This document shows, piece after piece, positions 21,929-33,453 of a stretch of DNA of 64,000 nucleotides. Source of the stretch: Leishmania infantum JPCM5 (taxonomy: Eukaryota; Euglenozoa; Kinetoplastea; Trypanosomatida; Trypanosomatidae); the NCBI RefSeq assembly GCF_000002875.2, contig NC_009417.2, positions 849,929 through 913,928 on the forward strand, read 5' to 3'. The position numbers were made by a program, and so were the translations under genes. The first letter of the stretch is position 1. Every line of letters starts with the position of its first letter. The notes under the pieces were generated by a model. It had not been told where the DNA came from, did not search any database, and saw nothing but the letters and a program-made list of their open reading frames with translations.

Positions 21929-22896
21929 GCCACGCCGTCCGTGTGCTTCCCTCCTTCGTGCTGCTCCACGTGCACTGCTTCATGTGAGCGAGGGCAGTGA
22001 ACATCTTTTTCTGTCGACGGGCTTGCCTGTGCGCGCACATCCGACTTCGCTCTCCTTTTCTCTGTGCTTAGCTGATGTTCCATCTCTCTCTCTCCCCGTC
22101 TGTATGTCTCGGTTTCGCATTCTTCGGTGCTTGCAATGATGTACAGAATTGCCTCGACGGTGGGGGGGGGGAAGGGATGCCGCAGGCGACACTTGCACAC
22201 GTCTTGCCGTTGGTGCCTCCGTCGCTCTTTCACGGTTGTAAAGGACAACAACAACGACACCGAAGAGGAACAGAAAATCAGCCGGATGCTTTATGCTTCC
22301 TCTTTTTAGTGTTCATTGGAAAGACGCGGTGCATCACTTCGCCCGCCCCCGCCCATCCCCCCTTCTCTGCCTGTCTCTTTTATCTCTGGTTCTCATTTCT
22401 GTTCTCTGCCCATGCTTCTGCTCGTTGGGTACGTGTGCGCGTTACACTTCTGTTTTTCTTGCTCGTTTTCTTCGTTTCCCTTTTCCTTGGTGCGCGTTAT
22501 GGTGCGTGGTGCAGCCCCGCACTCCTCCGCCTCGATAACCGCGCGCATGCGCGGAGAACGCAACGGAGAAGGTGAGCCCAGAAAGAACGAGAGAAACTAC
22601 GCCAGCAGAGGGGTAGACCGCGTGCGCACGTGTGGAGCGCCTCGACGAAGTACAACAAGCAAGCAAACAACAACAAAAAAGCGCACGCATGGGAAAGAAA
22701 AATGCGCGCCATCGCCAAGCGGCGCGGCAGGGATAAGAGGACATCGCCCGAGCTTTGCCGCCAAGGCATGACGAAGGTGCGCGTCCCGGACGTGCGTCTC
22801 TGTGTCTCTGCTCGTGCGAACGGTCCCGCGCGCTCTCTCTCTTTCTTTCCCTCATCAAGCGCGACTCATGTACTCGCCTCGCGAGCGCTTTTCACT

Positions 22897-22899
<3 letters not shown>

Positions 22900-22929
<30 letters not shown>
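22900..22929. repeat. AC microsatellite
   Basis: Fifteen AC units lie shortly before the non-pyrimidine block. Confidence 0.95.
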
Positions 22930-22930
<1 letters not shown>

Positions 22931-23099
22931 GGTGAGAGTGCGAGCGAGCGAGTGCATCTCCGCCTGGCGCCGGAACACAACGCTTCAGGCAAGCGGGAGG
23001 ACCGTCTCGGTTAGACTTGACCTCCGTTCCGGTGGCGCTGATGAGGCAAGGCGCGCCTCTTCGCTCTTGCGCACTTTGTAGCGCTCCTCCCTTTCTTGC

Positions 23100-25750
23100 T
23101 CTGCCCTTCTGCACATGTCTCGCGCCACAGACACGCACACACACATTGAAAGGTTGTCCAATGTGGAGTGGAAGACTCACACCGCTGATGTGCGCGATGC
23201 TGGACACGATATGTTCTCATGGGTTCATCCAAGACTAGCTGCGCAAATCCGCGAAGAGGAGGAAGCTGGCGGTTATCGCTTTCGTTTCCATGGCGAAGGC
23301 TGCCACCACACCGGCCCGCAACCCTGTATCAGGGTCTCTCCGCCAAACGGCCATGGAAGGCAGCGCCGATCTCCGTGGGAACGAGTCTTCCTCTTTTCCA
23401 AGCACCATAATCGACCCCTCGATCAAGAGACCGCCGCAAAATTGATGGCGAATCTGCATGCCAACTCTATCTGCCAGACGCACATGCGTGAGCAAATCTT
23501 ATCAGCGTCTTCTGCAAGCTTGGACAGCCAGCCCACTACCTACAACTACTGGATTTGGTGAGCAAAGGACCGGAGGGGGGGGCCATCGGACCACGCGGAA
23601 GGTGCCGCCCATCTCCTGCGAGGCTTTGACCGACATCATTGCAGGGTTCACGCCTTCGTTCCTCTGTGCAAGTGTACCGAATCATGTGGAAGACAGCGTT
23701 CAGATGGGGCGATGTCATCAGGACGACGACGACGGAGTTGTTTTTCTTTGCCTTGCCCGACGAGACAGTAATTGACGTTGACGAGCCAAGACGAACCGCG
23801 GCGCACCGTACCTTACGGAGTTTTTCGTGGTGGTTGGCGAGCGCACATGAGAGATCCCAGTGCACCTGTGACGGTTGTGGAGGGCGGTTCCTACTCGGCA
23901 GACGCCGCTCTTCTCCTTCACAGGACAGGGAGGGCCCACCTTGCGTTGAAGGCTCGTGGTTTTCGCTTGCGCAGCATCAATGGTGGAGCGGTGGCCACAC
24001 GATGTTGGCCGGTATATCAGAGAACGAGATCTACAAGCGCAACGCTGTCGTGCAGCACCCTCTCCACACCCTCTCTGTGCTGCGAGTGATTCCGAGCAGA
24101 GGCGTGCGATATGCTCGCCATAGGGTGCTGCTAGCGAGGAGACTCATGCCTTATTCCTGCACAGGGCTTCTTCAGTGGCCGGCTCGTGGCCGGGTAATCC
24201 CTGGTTCGATGAAAGCGTACGGATTTCTCTCCTTCCCCAAAGGCGAGCGGGGCGGGGCGAGGGCATCTACACTGCAGCTTAGCGCTTGTGCGCGCGTGCG
24301 GGGTCTTCGGGTGAGTGCACCGCTTCTCTGCGTTTTCGCAGGGTGCCCACGCTCCGCTGAGGTGCAATGCGGCATTGCATGCGAGCGGGGTGTAGCAAGG
24401 CATGGATCGCTTGTGGACTCTGTTGGCTGAGGTGAGGGCGACACCCAGCCCCTGACCCACGCCTCTTGCTCAGCGGTGGGCAGCACAGTTGGCGGCCGTG
24501 GGGGTGGCGGCCAAGATCGGGGATACAGAGATGGCGGAGCCATTGCACTCGGCTTTCAGAGTGCTGTGGCAGAAGCTTGTTGGCGGGCGACTGCGGCTTG
24601 TCCTGTGGCCCCGCAGCCTCGTTACCAGCCGCTCCATGGCAGAGCGTGACGACGGATTGTGGGGGGGGAGAGAGACGCGTAGCTCGACATACTTGCTCTT
24701 CCAGGTACAGCTGCCGCGCAAACACCTCCGCGCTCGATTTCGATTCCGGGACGAGGCTGTCTCGTGCCACGAGATGCGGGTGCCGCGAATGGGGCTGCGC
24801 GTTGATCCAGAGATTATGTAGGAACACACACACACACACACACACACTCATGGCCACCCTTGGAGGCGGTCCCCGCCTACACGTGGGTGTAGAGGCGGCC
24901 TCTTCACAGACAACAGTAGTCGCACAGATCGGCAGCCTGGACATCGCAGGGAGGGGGAGAGGCAGCGGTGCGACCGTCGGCCACGCTGACGACAGGAGGA
25001 GGCGGTGTGCTGGCAAGCTTACTTCTGCGTGGGCACCCTTGAGCGGCGATCTCGATAAAGCTCCGCCAAGTCCCTGTGGCGCAGCGAGGGGCGTTCTCCT
25101 GGAAAGCTGTGGCTCGCTGCGCACGCTCTGGCGATTCCAGCTTATCGGGTGTCGGTGGCTGTTGGAAGCGGCCTGAGGGGTCACGGCAAAGCTGGGCCGA
25201 GGTCGCGTCGCCCTCGAGCATGAAGCACAGCTGCAGTCCATCGGCGCTGCATCCACTGGAAGAAAAAAGACTGGTTTTCGCGCGCGATCGCCAGCTGCCC
25301 ACGCCAGGTTGCGGTTACGCAGCCGACGAGGCAGACCTTTAGCGCCGACACCGATTCGTCCTCCGTTGGATGGGGTGATTAGCCCATCCAGCGGGGTGGA
25401 AGCTGACCAGTAGTGGTTGGTGGTTGATGGCAGACGCGACTGAAGCACGTGCAGCCACCCAAGTATTTGGTTCTCTTTGAAACGCGATCCCTCTCAGATC
25501 CTGCGTACACCCTTTCGTGGGCTGCACGTCCGCGCTTTCCGGTTGGCGTAAGGGACACGAACGTAGCTTCGCCATCGACCATGAGCGGCGCCATCGCTCT
25601 GAAAGCGATGGCTTCCTCCAGAGTGTGAGCTTCCGACACGCCCCCTCGCGATACAGCCTGGCAGATGCCCCGAGTCGGACGTTGTGGCGGGCGTGCGAGT
25701 TCTTTTTTTTTCGAGCTCATAGTTCCCCATCCTTTTCTTCGCCGGTGCTC
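23100..25750. pseudogene. Degraded coding-like block, unclassified
   Basis: Over about 2.6 kb the T- and CT-runs typical of the spacers almost vanish, while protein-like stretches appear in changing frames on both strands. On the + strand the best is 23115-23561 (148 residues). On the - strand 'AIAFRAMAPLMVDGEATF' (near 25.6 kb), 'DGLQLCFMLEGDATSAQL' (near 25.2 kb) and a further open stretch at 23235-23495 read more like protein. An AC repeat interrupts the block at 24824-24847. Frameshifts would be needed to join anything. It may be a decayed gene or a remnant of an ingi/L1Tc-type (DIRE-like) element, but I see no diagnostic reverse-transcriptase motif. Orientation is unresolved. Confidence 0.3.
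24824..24847. repeat. AC microsatellite
   Basis: Twelve AC units lie inside the degraded block. Confidence 0.95.
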
Positions 25751-26179
25751 CACGTGTGGATACGGAAGAACAGAACTTTCACACGCACACACGCGCGAGC
25801 ACAGGGCTTTGATATTCTCTATTTCTTGCCACCAGGTGTTCCATATATGCAGACATGTACGTGTCTATGTGTACATCGATATGGGGCACTGTATGCGATA
25901 CTCCCAGCTCATGCGGGCGCAGTCCTTTTCTTTGCTGTTTGTTCCTTTTCCTGATTTAGGTCCCCTTTTGTCAACTCTTTTTCCTGACCGAGCAAACTCT
26001 TCTCCGCCTCACCCCGGGTGAGCCTCCTCCAATGGCCTGAAACTGGCCACGCGGCTTCTTGTTTGGGCAATAGCCTACTAGCGACTCGAGGGGCTGGAGG
26101 GGAAAGGACTCGGACCAGGCGAAACCGAGCAGGCTGAAGGGTGTGTAAGGGATGACTTCTTACACCCACCCACCCACAA

Positions 26180-26203
26180 ACACACACACACACACACACA
26201 CAC
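26180..26203. repeat. AC microsatellite
   Basis: Twelve AC units are preceded by a short ACCC repeat. Confidence 0.95.
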
Positions 26204-26891
26204 GTCGTACGTGGCCCCATGCACGGGCCATGCAGACACATATATCATGTATGGATATGCCGCTTCTAATCCGTGGACAGAAATGAACGTGCCACGCGCG
26301 TGACGTTTCCGCCCTCGCATTCACCCGCGTCGATTCCTGCTTCTCAGGACAGAGGTGGTAAAGGACTTTTCCAGCGTGGCTTCGACGCATGCCATCGCAT
26401 CGCGCGCTTGTTACACCTTAAGTAGAAAGTCAATATCATCTCTCATGCCCTGCTTCTCTCCTTCAACACCTCCCTCCCCTTGGACGCTGCGGCACTTGAC
26501 TTCGTCTAGTGGGTGATCTCTACAACCCGAACGTTACTCCTTCTATCACGCATCGGAAAAGCTACGCTGGCGTTCCTGCACATACCCTCCCACCTATTCC
26601 ATTTCACACCACCGTTGCTGTTGCTTGTGTGCTCGCGTAGCGCATTTGGCTTCTCGATTTGCGTGCCGCTCGATAGGGACAACGCAGCAGGCAGCGGCGT
26701 AGAGGGATAGCATGAACACGACGCAGCGTTTTCTTCTCCTTTTCTCCACCCACCCTCACACACACCTCCGGGCCGGGGCTCGGCAGGCACCATCCATCAA
26801 CACTAAACTGTTTGCTTTTCCACCCCTGCATTGTGCCTCTCCTCCTTCCTTCTGTTTTGTTTTTCGCCCACATCGCGTCGCTTCTCTCTTT

Positions 26892-26912
26892 ACACACACA
26901 CACACACACACA
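26892..26912. repeat. AC microsatellite
   Basis: About ten AC units lie some 460 bases upstream of the Cdc20-like gene. Confidence 0.95.
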
Positions 26913-27269
26913 TCGCCAAACGGGCAAACGGCGTCAGTGCTACCGCGCTCTCTGCTGTCCATCTATATTTCTATATAAGGGCAACACTCACAGCAGAGCA
27001 AGCGCTACGGGTACCACACTGCACCGAACCTCCATCCCTTCTCATAGAACTTTTTTTGTCGTTACTTGCGTTTCTCCTGCCGTTTGGTGGAATCGGTCGG
27101 CTACTGAAGTTCTCAGCGCTGGGCTCGCCTTCCTGCTGTTCTCTTTCTCTGTCTGTCTGTCTGTCTCTGTGCACCCTTGCTTGCGTGCCTCTTCTTCCTC
27201 CATCTGCGAGCGTGTGGGTGTCGTGCCTTGCTGAGGTCCTTCCCTGAACGTGCAACCATCGCTGCCACC

Positions 27270-27347
27270 CCCTTTTCTTTTTCGTTCTATGCCTTTGTGT
27301 TGAGCCGACTCTGCGTGCTCTTCCTCTCTGCCGCTTGCAAAATACAG
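27270..27347 (+). promoter_or_regulatory. Candidate trans-splice acceptors for the WD gene
   Basis: A CT tract near 27270-27290 is followed by AG at 27303-27304. A second tract at 27311-27337 is followed by AG at 27346-27347. Either leaves a short 5' UTR of about 23-66 nt before the ATG at 27370. Confidence 0.45.
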
Positions 27348-27369
27348 CAAACGTAAAAAAGGCTTCCGG

Positions 27370-30300
27370 ATGTTTCGGGTCACCAACGTTGCCGAGGATC
27401 GGGACCTGACGCCGTGCAGCACTGCAGCCCCCGTGGTCGACGAGGATGAAGAGCATGGAGGAGCCGCTATTAGCATCGAGGACATTTTCGAGTCCCACGA
27501 TAGCGCCGACACGCGCTACGTTGGAGTAGCCAACAAGCGGGCTTTCTCGGCACTCCACGTCGCTTTCCCCGTCACGTACTCACCCTCTCAACACGGTGGC
27601 CAGATGCTTTCGCCATCCTTGTGCCCGCGCGACACGCTGGCCACACCCGCGTCGCGGTCGATTGCTGCGGCATCCTCGACGACAACAACGGCGACCCTCT
27701 CGCAGCAGCTCACGCCGGTTCACCGTCCCTCTCTCGGTCGATCGCCCCAGCAGCACACACCGCACCATCACAGTACGTCTTACGACCACGACCGCTACCA
27801 GCGCTTCCTCACAAATGCGCTGCTGAGCGAATCAGAGGCGGGTCGTCCGTCGAGCGTGCTGTCGTTTCCCATGCGGACGCCAACACGGGTGAATCGGGCA
27901 AGTCGGCGAGAAACGCCGGATGCATGCGTCATGGCGGCAGCAGCGCAGCGCCGCACCGGCTTCTCGGACCACGCCGCTGTGCCGCACAATCCTGCCCATG
28001 AAGAAGCACAATCTACGGCTTCTGTTTTGCACAGCTCCGTAGTCTCAGAAGGATGGGCCACCGAGCTGATGAGTGAGGGCGCGCGATCTGCAGTCGTGCA
28101 GTCTGAGGAGAAGGGCCGCCGGAGAGATGGCACCTCAGCCGATGCGTATCTCTGGCAGCCAACGAAGCAGGCACCACGCAATCTTTCACGCGTGAACGAT
28201 GCTGCGGGGCCCGAGGGCACATTGTATAGCGAGGCACAACTCCCAAGCGCCGGGGCGCCATTTGCGTACTTTCAGCGGGCACCACCGGTGTGGTCGCGGT
28301 CAGCACAGACATCACTGCGCCTCCCGTCGACGCGCGACGAGGACAACTCGCCGCGCGAGACTGACGCGGCTTGTGGCACCGTCATTCTTGGCTTCGCGGC
28401 CGCCGACGAAGGCGACGAGTTGGGCACCCTGCGCGCAGTGCAGCGAACACAGTGCACAGGCGCCGGCGTCGATGTCGCAGCAGCCTTGGCTTGTCCGAAC
28501 ACGCCGTGCTCGACGCACGGTGACCCTGCTGGGACCATGGGCGCTGCTGATGCATCATTCTTTACCCCGCGCCATTCCCCAGGCGCAATATCGGCAGCAG
28601 GGGAGCTGGGCCGCCCCGACGGCGTTACCACGCCGCTACGGCTGCCCAGCAGCACCGCGCAGCACGTGAGTTCTGACCCGCCTCTGCCATTAGTGTCGGC
28701 GCGTCGCTCGCTGACGCTCCCCATCCTTCGCTACATCAGCGAGGACGACACCGACGACGAGGAGGGGGAAAAGGCCCCTGCACCGTTTCTCAGCACACCC
28801 GTCGGCCGCGTCATTGAGGCGAGTTGCGCCACCCCGGTGGCGTCGTCCGCAGCGGGCTCTCCGACTCTAGCGTGGTCATCGTCGTCGGGGCTCGGGCGGA
28901 CGCGAGTGGCTAACGGTGCCGCCTCCGTGCGGTCTCACGCCGTCCACCGCCGCAGCCCTGCTCGTTCGGTTCTTTCCTCCTTGGCCACGTCGCGTCAGCT
29001 CACGACGCCGCAGTGCCTGTACACACCCGTGCGCCACACGGATAATTCAATCCGCGGCGCGTCCGCCACCGGCCCGTCTGCGGCTGCGTCGGGTGATGCC
29101 CTCATGACCTCCTCGTCTATCCGTGGACGCGCCGTCTCGCCCGCGGAGACGATGCTATCCACGACGCTTTCGACGGCGCGTCATCGCGGTGGGAGTCGCC
29201 GTCATCGCGACGGCACAGGCGTTCAGAACTCACGCACCCACAGTCAGCCGCAGCAGCCTCAGCGTTACAGTCGCAACACATTCCACTTCATTCGCGCGCT
29301 GACCGCCGGAGACGTGTCGACGGATACGCGACACCGTCCGCTCTATTGGGGCTGCTTCGGCATACTGGTGACGCAGCCGACGGAGGTGTGGTGTGTGGGC
29401 AAGACGCACCCGTTCCGGCTGTTTCCGCCTGAGCACGCGCCGCTGGCGTGGATGCCGCGCAACGGAGAGCTGGAGGTGACGACTGTAGCCACGACGGAGC
29501 GGCTGTCGCTCGCGCAGTTGGAGGCGGCCTCGATCGCATCCGGTACCCCCGAGGCGTCGCCGCCTGTCGTCGTCTACGCTGCCATCGGCTCGAGCGCAGG
29601 TGATGTCTTCGTGTACGGCTACAGCAAGTGCCCACCGACAGCTCCTGATGCCACGCCTGTGACTCTCGACACGGCGCAAGCGCATGCGCACAGCACGCAT
29701 ACAGTGCGACTAACGCAGCAAGGTATCCTGCGGCGTGCGGATCGCGTCGGTGGTAGCGATGGGGTCTCAGAGGCAAAGACATGTGCTGCTACGGCCCACG
29801 GATCGCCTACTATGCAAGACAGCACAGTCTCCGTCGTCCGTGTGATGGATCACTGGCTGTACGTTGGAGATCAGTCCGGCCACGTGTCCCGCTACGACCT
29901 GCGCCATACAAACTTTCTATGTGCTGTTTCTACCGACACCGCGTCTTCCTCGGCACCTACGGCCACCGCGGCGGAGCCACAGGACATCAGGGAGGCAAGG
30001 CCCCGTCGTGAGCCAAGCGCACGCTCAGACCCTACCATGGCACCTCTTCCAGCCAGACTGAACCCTTGCATGCCTGTGCATCACTTTGGGCGACCTCTTC
30101 TACTCGCCAGCGCTTCCCCGACAACGAGGTCGTCGACGCCGTCTCAGGCGGCCCCTGCGGTCACCACGCCGGCGCCGAAGTTCCACTACGCGGTGAACGT
30201 TGGGGAGCCTGTATATCATCTCGAAGTGACGAGCAGCCAAAGCTACCTCGCTGTGGGAACGCAGACGCGGCTGCTGGTCTACCGCACCGCACAAATACCT

Positions 30301-31635
30301 CGCATATCGGACACGTCGTCATCGTCGTCGCCGTCGCCGCCGCTGCCGTTCCACGCCCCCTTCATCGGCATATCGGCAGGCAGCCCGTCTCGCGAGGGCA
30401 GCAGTGGCAACGTCAAGGCTGTGCGTGAACACGGCGACGGCGCTACCCCTCTGGTTGTCGTGAGTGACGCAGCACAGCCCGTACGCTGCTTTGCGTGGAT
30501 GTTCTGTGACTATGAATCGCTGATGCAGTCGCTGCATGCTCGGCCGCCGGTAGAGAAGCAAGTCTTCTTCTCGGACACCGACGACGACGACTCGGAGGCG
30601 TTTTCTCCTGTTCCTCTCACCAGCGATGACGAGATCGGCATCGGGAACGCCTCATCGAAGTTCATGACCCTGGGCAGTGCCTGTCGCCGCCACACGCCAA
30701 CTCCAAGCCTCGTGTTTGCCACGGCGTGGCAGGAGCCGACAGAGGTGGCAGAGGGTCAGAGCCCACAATTGCCGGTGCCACGGATCAAGACGGACATTCG
30801 CGTGTTCCGTGTCGTGGCGCAGACGACCGTGACCTCCTGCACCCTCGACTACCCTGTTCACATGTTGGCGGTCCTGCCTGGAACCACGCAGATCATTGTC
30901 GGCACCGGGGGCGCTGTGGAGCTAGGACGCCCGGCCTCGCCTGGTGCATCGTCGCCCGCTGGCCATCCTCGCCCGGCTTCTCCGCAAGTTCCAGCGGATG
31001 CCCTCACAGGGCTGCAGTTGAGCAGCCCCTTTACGTCCCCGGTGTTGCGCTCTGCCTCTGCGACGACGGCGACGGCGGCGGCGGCTACGTCTGTATCTCC
31101 ACTCGGCGGGTTTCGCTCCCCGGCTATCGTGGGGCGTCGCCCTTCGCTGGCAGTCGCAGCGGCGGAGGCTCTCTGGAATCGTCCGTATACTGTTCGCCAC
31201 ACTGCCCGCAGCGTCCACCCGACCGACTCAGGCGCCGCGCATCAGCAGCAGCAGCAACATCGGGCACGCGCGAGCGAGGAGAAAAACGGCTATTTATTCC
31301 TTCTCGAGGTGTGCCCTGCCGACAGCCTTGCAGTAGGGAGTGGAGCAGGCGACGACTGCCGTGTGTGCCTGCGTGTGCGAGGCGAGGTGGGCGTCGGCGA
31401 AGGCGAGAGTGCTGTTTGCGGGGCTATGAACCCGCTCCAGGATCACGTCTCTGTCCTCATACGCCCTACAGAGAGTGACCCGCGCATTGTCGAGTCGCCG
31501 CCGCGCGAAGGATCACGGGCGAAGGTGAAGGTGTGGAGGATATCCACAGATGTGCAGTCGGCTTGCATCATATCGACCCCAGGTGGGCTGCTGTTTCCGT
31601 CTGAGTCGCAGCAGCAGATGGAGTGCCTCCGTTGA
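27370..31635 (+). CDS. Divergent WD-propeller protein with Cdc20/Cdh1-like features
   Basis: The protein has 1421 residues and starts with ATG. The first 630 residues are mostly Ser/Thr/Pro-rich and disordered, with many S/T-P sites. At about 632-661 a segment 'RNTFHFIRALTAGD' followed by a conserved L-x-W pattern resembles the block that leads into the Cdc20/Cdh1 propeller (K-x-P-[FY]-K-V-L-D-A-P...L-x-W). Propeller-like blades follow with large insertions, including 'LYVGDQSGHVSRYDLR' and 'YLAVGTQTRLLVYRTA', and a late blade contains IRVFRVV. The chain ends in Leu-Arg, close to the Ile-Arg tail of APC/C activators. A possible C-box (DRYQR, near 141) is degenerate. Cdc20-family proteins select substrates for the anaphase-promoting complex. 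Assignment to that family is tentative; a generic WD scaffold is the alternative. Confidence 0.85.
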   Translation: MFRVTNVAEDRDLTPCSTAAPVVDEDEEHGGAAISIEDIFESHDSADTRYVGVANKRAFSALHVAFPVTYSPSQHGGQMLSPSLCPRDTLATPASRSIAAASSTTTTATLSQQLTPVHRPSLGRSPQQHTPHHHSTSYDHDRYQRFLTNALLSESEAGRPSSVLSFPMRTPTRVNRASRRETPDACVMAAAAQRRTGFSDHAAVPHNPAHEEAQSTASVLHSSVVSEGWATELMSEGARSAVVQSEEKGRRRDGTSADAYLWQPTKQAPRNLSRVNDAAGPEGTLYSEAQLPSAGAPFAYFQRAPPVWSRSAQTSLRLPSTRDEDNSPRETDAACGTVILGFAAADEGDELGTLRAVQRTQCTGAGVDVAAALACPNTPCSTHGDPAGTMGAADASFFTPRHSPGAISAAGELGRPDGVTTPLRLPSSTAQHVSSDPPLPLVSARRSLTLPILRYISEDDTDDEEGEKAPAPFLSTPVGRVIEASCATPVASSAAGSPTLAWSSSSGLGRTRVANGAASVRSHAVHRRSPARSVLSSLATSRQLTTPQCLYTPVRHTDNSIRGASATGPSAAASGDALMTSSSIRGRAVSPAETMLSTTLSTARHRGGSRRHRDGTGVQNSRTHSQPQQPQRYSRNTFHFIRALTAGDVSTDTRHRPLYWGCFGILVTQPTEVWCVGKTHPFRLFPPEHAPLAWMPRNGELEVTTVATTERLSLAQLEAASIASGTPEASPPVVVYAAIGSSAGDVFVYGYSKCPPTAPDATPVTLDTAQAHAHSTHTVRLTQQGILRRADRVGGSDGVSEAKTCAATAHGSPTMQDSTVSVVRVMDHWLYVGDQSGHVSRYDLRHTNFLCAVSTDTASSSAPTATAAEPQDIREARPRREPSARSDPTMAPLPARLNPCMPVHHFGRPLLLASASPTTRSSTPSQAAPAVTTPAPKFHYAVNVGEPVYHLEVTSSQSYLAVGTQTRLLVYRTAQIPRISDTSSSSSPSPPLPFHAPFIGISAGSPSREGSSGNVKAVREHGDGATPLVVVSDAAQPVRCFAWMFCDYESLMQSLHARPPVEKQVFFSDTDDDDSEAFSPVPLTSDDEIGIGNASSKFMTLGSACRRHTPTPSLVFATAWQEPTEVAEGQSPQLPVPRIKTDIRVFRVVAQTTVTSCTLDYPVHMLAVLPGTTQIIVGTGGAVELGRPASPGASSPAGHPRPASPQVPADALTGLQLSSPFTSPVLRSASATTATAAAATSVSPLGGFRSPAIVGRRPSLAVAAAEALWNRPYTVRHTARSVHPTDSGAAHQQQQQHRARASEEKNGYLFLLEVCPADSLAVGSGAGDDCRVCLRVRGEVGVGEGESAVCGAMNPLQDHVSVLIRPTESDPRIVESPPREGSRAKVKVWRISTDVQSACIISTPGGLLFPSESQQQMECLR

Positions 31636-33417
31636 AAGGTGAGCAGGCACCCAAGCTCCCACCAAATGTTTTGGTGTGTCTTTTTCGGTGTGTTCTGGGC
31701 GTCGATGCCGACGCGCTGTCACTGTTTAGGGAGGAGGGAGGGTTGTCGGGCAGGGATTGTGATCCCTCTCCGTGTCTCCTATGCCACTATTGCCATAGAA
31801 GTGCTCTGCAATGTTTCGGTTCTCTCTCGGAATGTTTTGAGCTTCATAGAGTATACGTTACGGTCGTGTGTGACTGTGTCTACCTGCTCTTCGGCCGTTT
31901 TCTTTTTTTTTTGTTCTTTGCTCTCCCGCTTTCACTCATTTCTACGACATGTACAGAATATATATGTGTGCGTGCGCGCGTGTGGGCGTGTACGTGTGCG
32001 TGATGAACGCGTCTTTTCATGGAGAGATCAACGTCTTTCTTTTCGTGTTGTTCTTCATTTCACGAAAAACAAAAAGATGATGGTAGAAGCGTAGGAAAAA
32101 AAAAACAAAGGGGATCTGGAAGATGACGAGCGGCCAAGGCTGCTGCCCACTCTTTTCCCGCCTTCCGTCCCCTCGTGTGTGCGTTCGTTTTGTTGCCCTG
32201 CCTCTCTCTCTCTCGCCGTTTCTTGCCTGCTTCATTTTTATGTTTATTATTTTATTTTAGTTTCTTCATCTCTGTTTGCTGGTTGGACTTTGTCTCCCTT
32301 CCGCCGCCGCACGGATTTCGTTGTCGGCGCTGAAAGCCCCCCTTCCCTCTTTCTCTGTTGTCTTGGGCCTGCTTCATTTTCGCACACGGATCCAAGCGTA
32401 TGCCATTTTGTTTTCATGTAGATATGTGCGCTTGCATACTCCCTGCCTTTTCGTCTGAAGGTGCGCGCGCTCCTTTGCCGACACCGTCGTGTACTTGCTC
32501 GCTTTCCCGCCCCTTGCTCTTGCTTCGTTGTTTATCCTCCCCTTTTTGCTGCTTGCTGTTGTTCGTTTTCGGAGCGCATACTACGTGTACACCGCCACCG
32601 TCGTCGTCGTCTCTCTCGCGCGCGTGCGTAGCGCACGCTGGAGTCAAAAAAGAAAATAACAGGAAAAGGGAAAGGGAGACGTGTATGCGTGCCCGCACAA
32701 CGCAGCACTCTTGTGTGGCTCTGCCTCCTTTTTGTTTGCGCCGTCGTGTGGCTCTCACGCTGCTGCTTCTGTTTTTCTTAGCCTTTTTCTGCTTATCGGG
32801 TTCAGGCCTGGCTCGTACGTGCATCCGGTCCGTGCTGTGTGTGTGTGTGTGTGGTCGTCATAGAAACTGGTGCCTGCGCGTCTCCCTCTTGTGTGTCGCA
32901 TTGAACTCCTTCTTTTTTTTTTTGTCTGGCCCTGACCGTGTCCTTGCGTGCGCGCGCGTATCTTGCCTGTGCCGCTCTTCTTTGCGCAGAGGCCATTGAG
33001 TGGCTGCAGAGAGTTGGCGGTGGTGCCTTGACCTTCATTATGATGCCCGCGTGCTTTGCTTGCGTCCGTACGCATGCGCCTCAACACTTTACGCTGCACT
33101 GCACTCCTGCCTGCCTGCCTGCATGCATGCATGCGTGCATGGGCTTGGCACCGCTGGTGCCTCTGCGCATCTCACCGTCTCTCTGTGCTGACGTCCACCG
33201 TTCTGCCTGTCTTCCGCAGCATCGCAGCCATCTGGCACGCTTTATGTTCTTCTAGCTCCGGGAGAAGAAGTTCAACACGCTCTGGTCAGTCGGATCGAAT
33301 CGCCTCCGTGGGCTTGCCACCGAAAAGGATCGTCGTTGGTTTGCGTGCGCCCGCACTGCGATCGCCTAGCTACAGCGCCCGTGTCTTTCCTTTTTTTTTG
33401 TGCACTGTGTGGTACCT

Positions 33418-33453
33418 GCGCTTAGCATGGCCTTCGGCGAAGTTGCTAAGCGC
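33418..33453. repeat. Hairpin with 10-bp stem
   Basis: GCGCTTAGCA at 33418-33427 is the exact reverse complement of 33444-33453, with 16 bases between the arms. It lies in a spacer and may be a UTR hairpin or chance. Confidence 0.8.

Larger units (their letters stand above)
21929..27369. other. 5.4-kb spacer with a decayed block
   Basis: No intact gene is supported. 21.93-23.1 kb and 25.75-27.37 kb are ordinary pyrimidine-rich UTR-like DNA with AC repeats. The middle, about 23.1-25.75 kb, lacks that bias and is listed separately as a possible pseudogene or retroposon remnant. Confidence 0.65.

Noticed and set aside
24279..25448. 389-codon frame on the - strand
   Set aside because: It crosses an AC microsatellite (Cys-Val run) and the protein-like parts jump between frames, so it is not an intact gene. 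Kept only as part of the degraded block.
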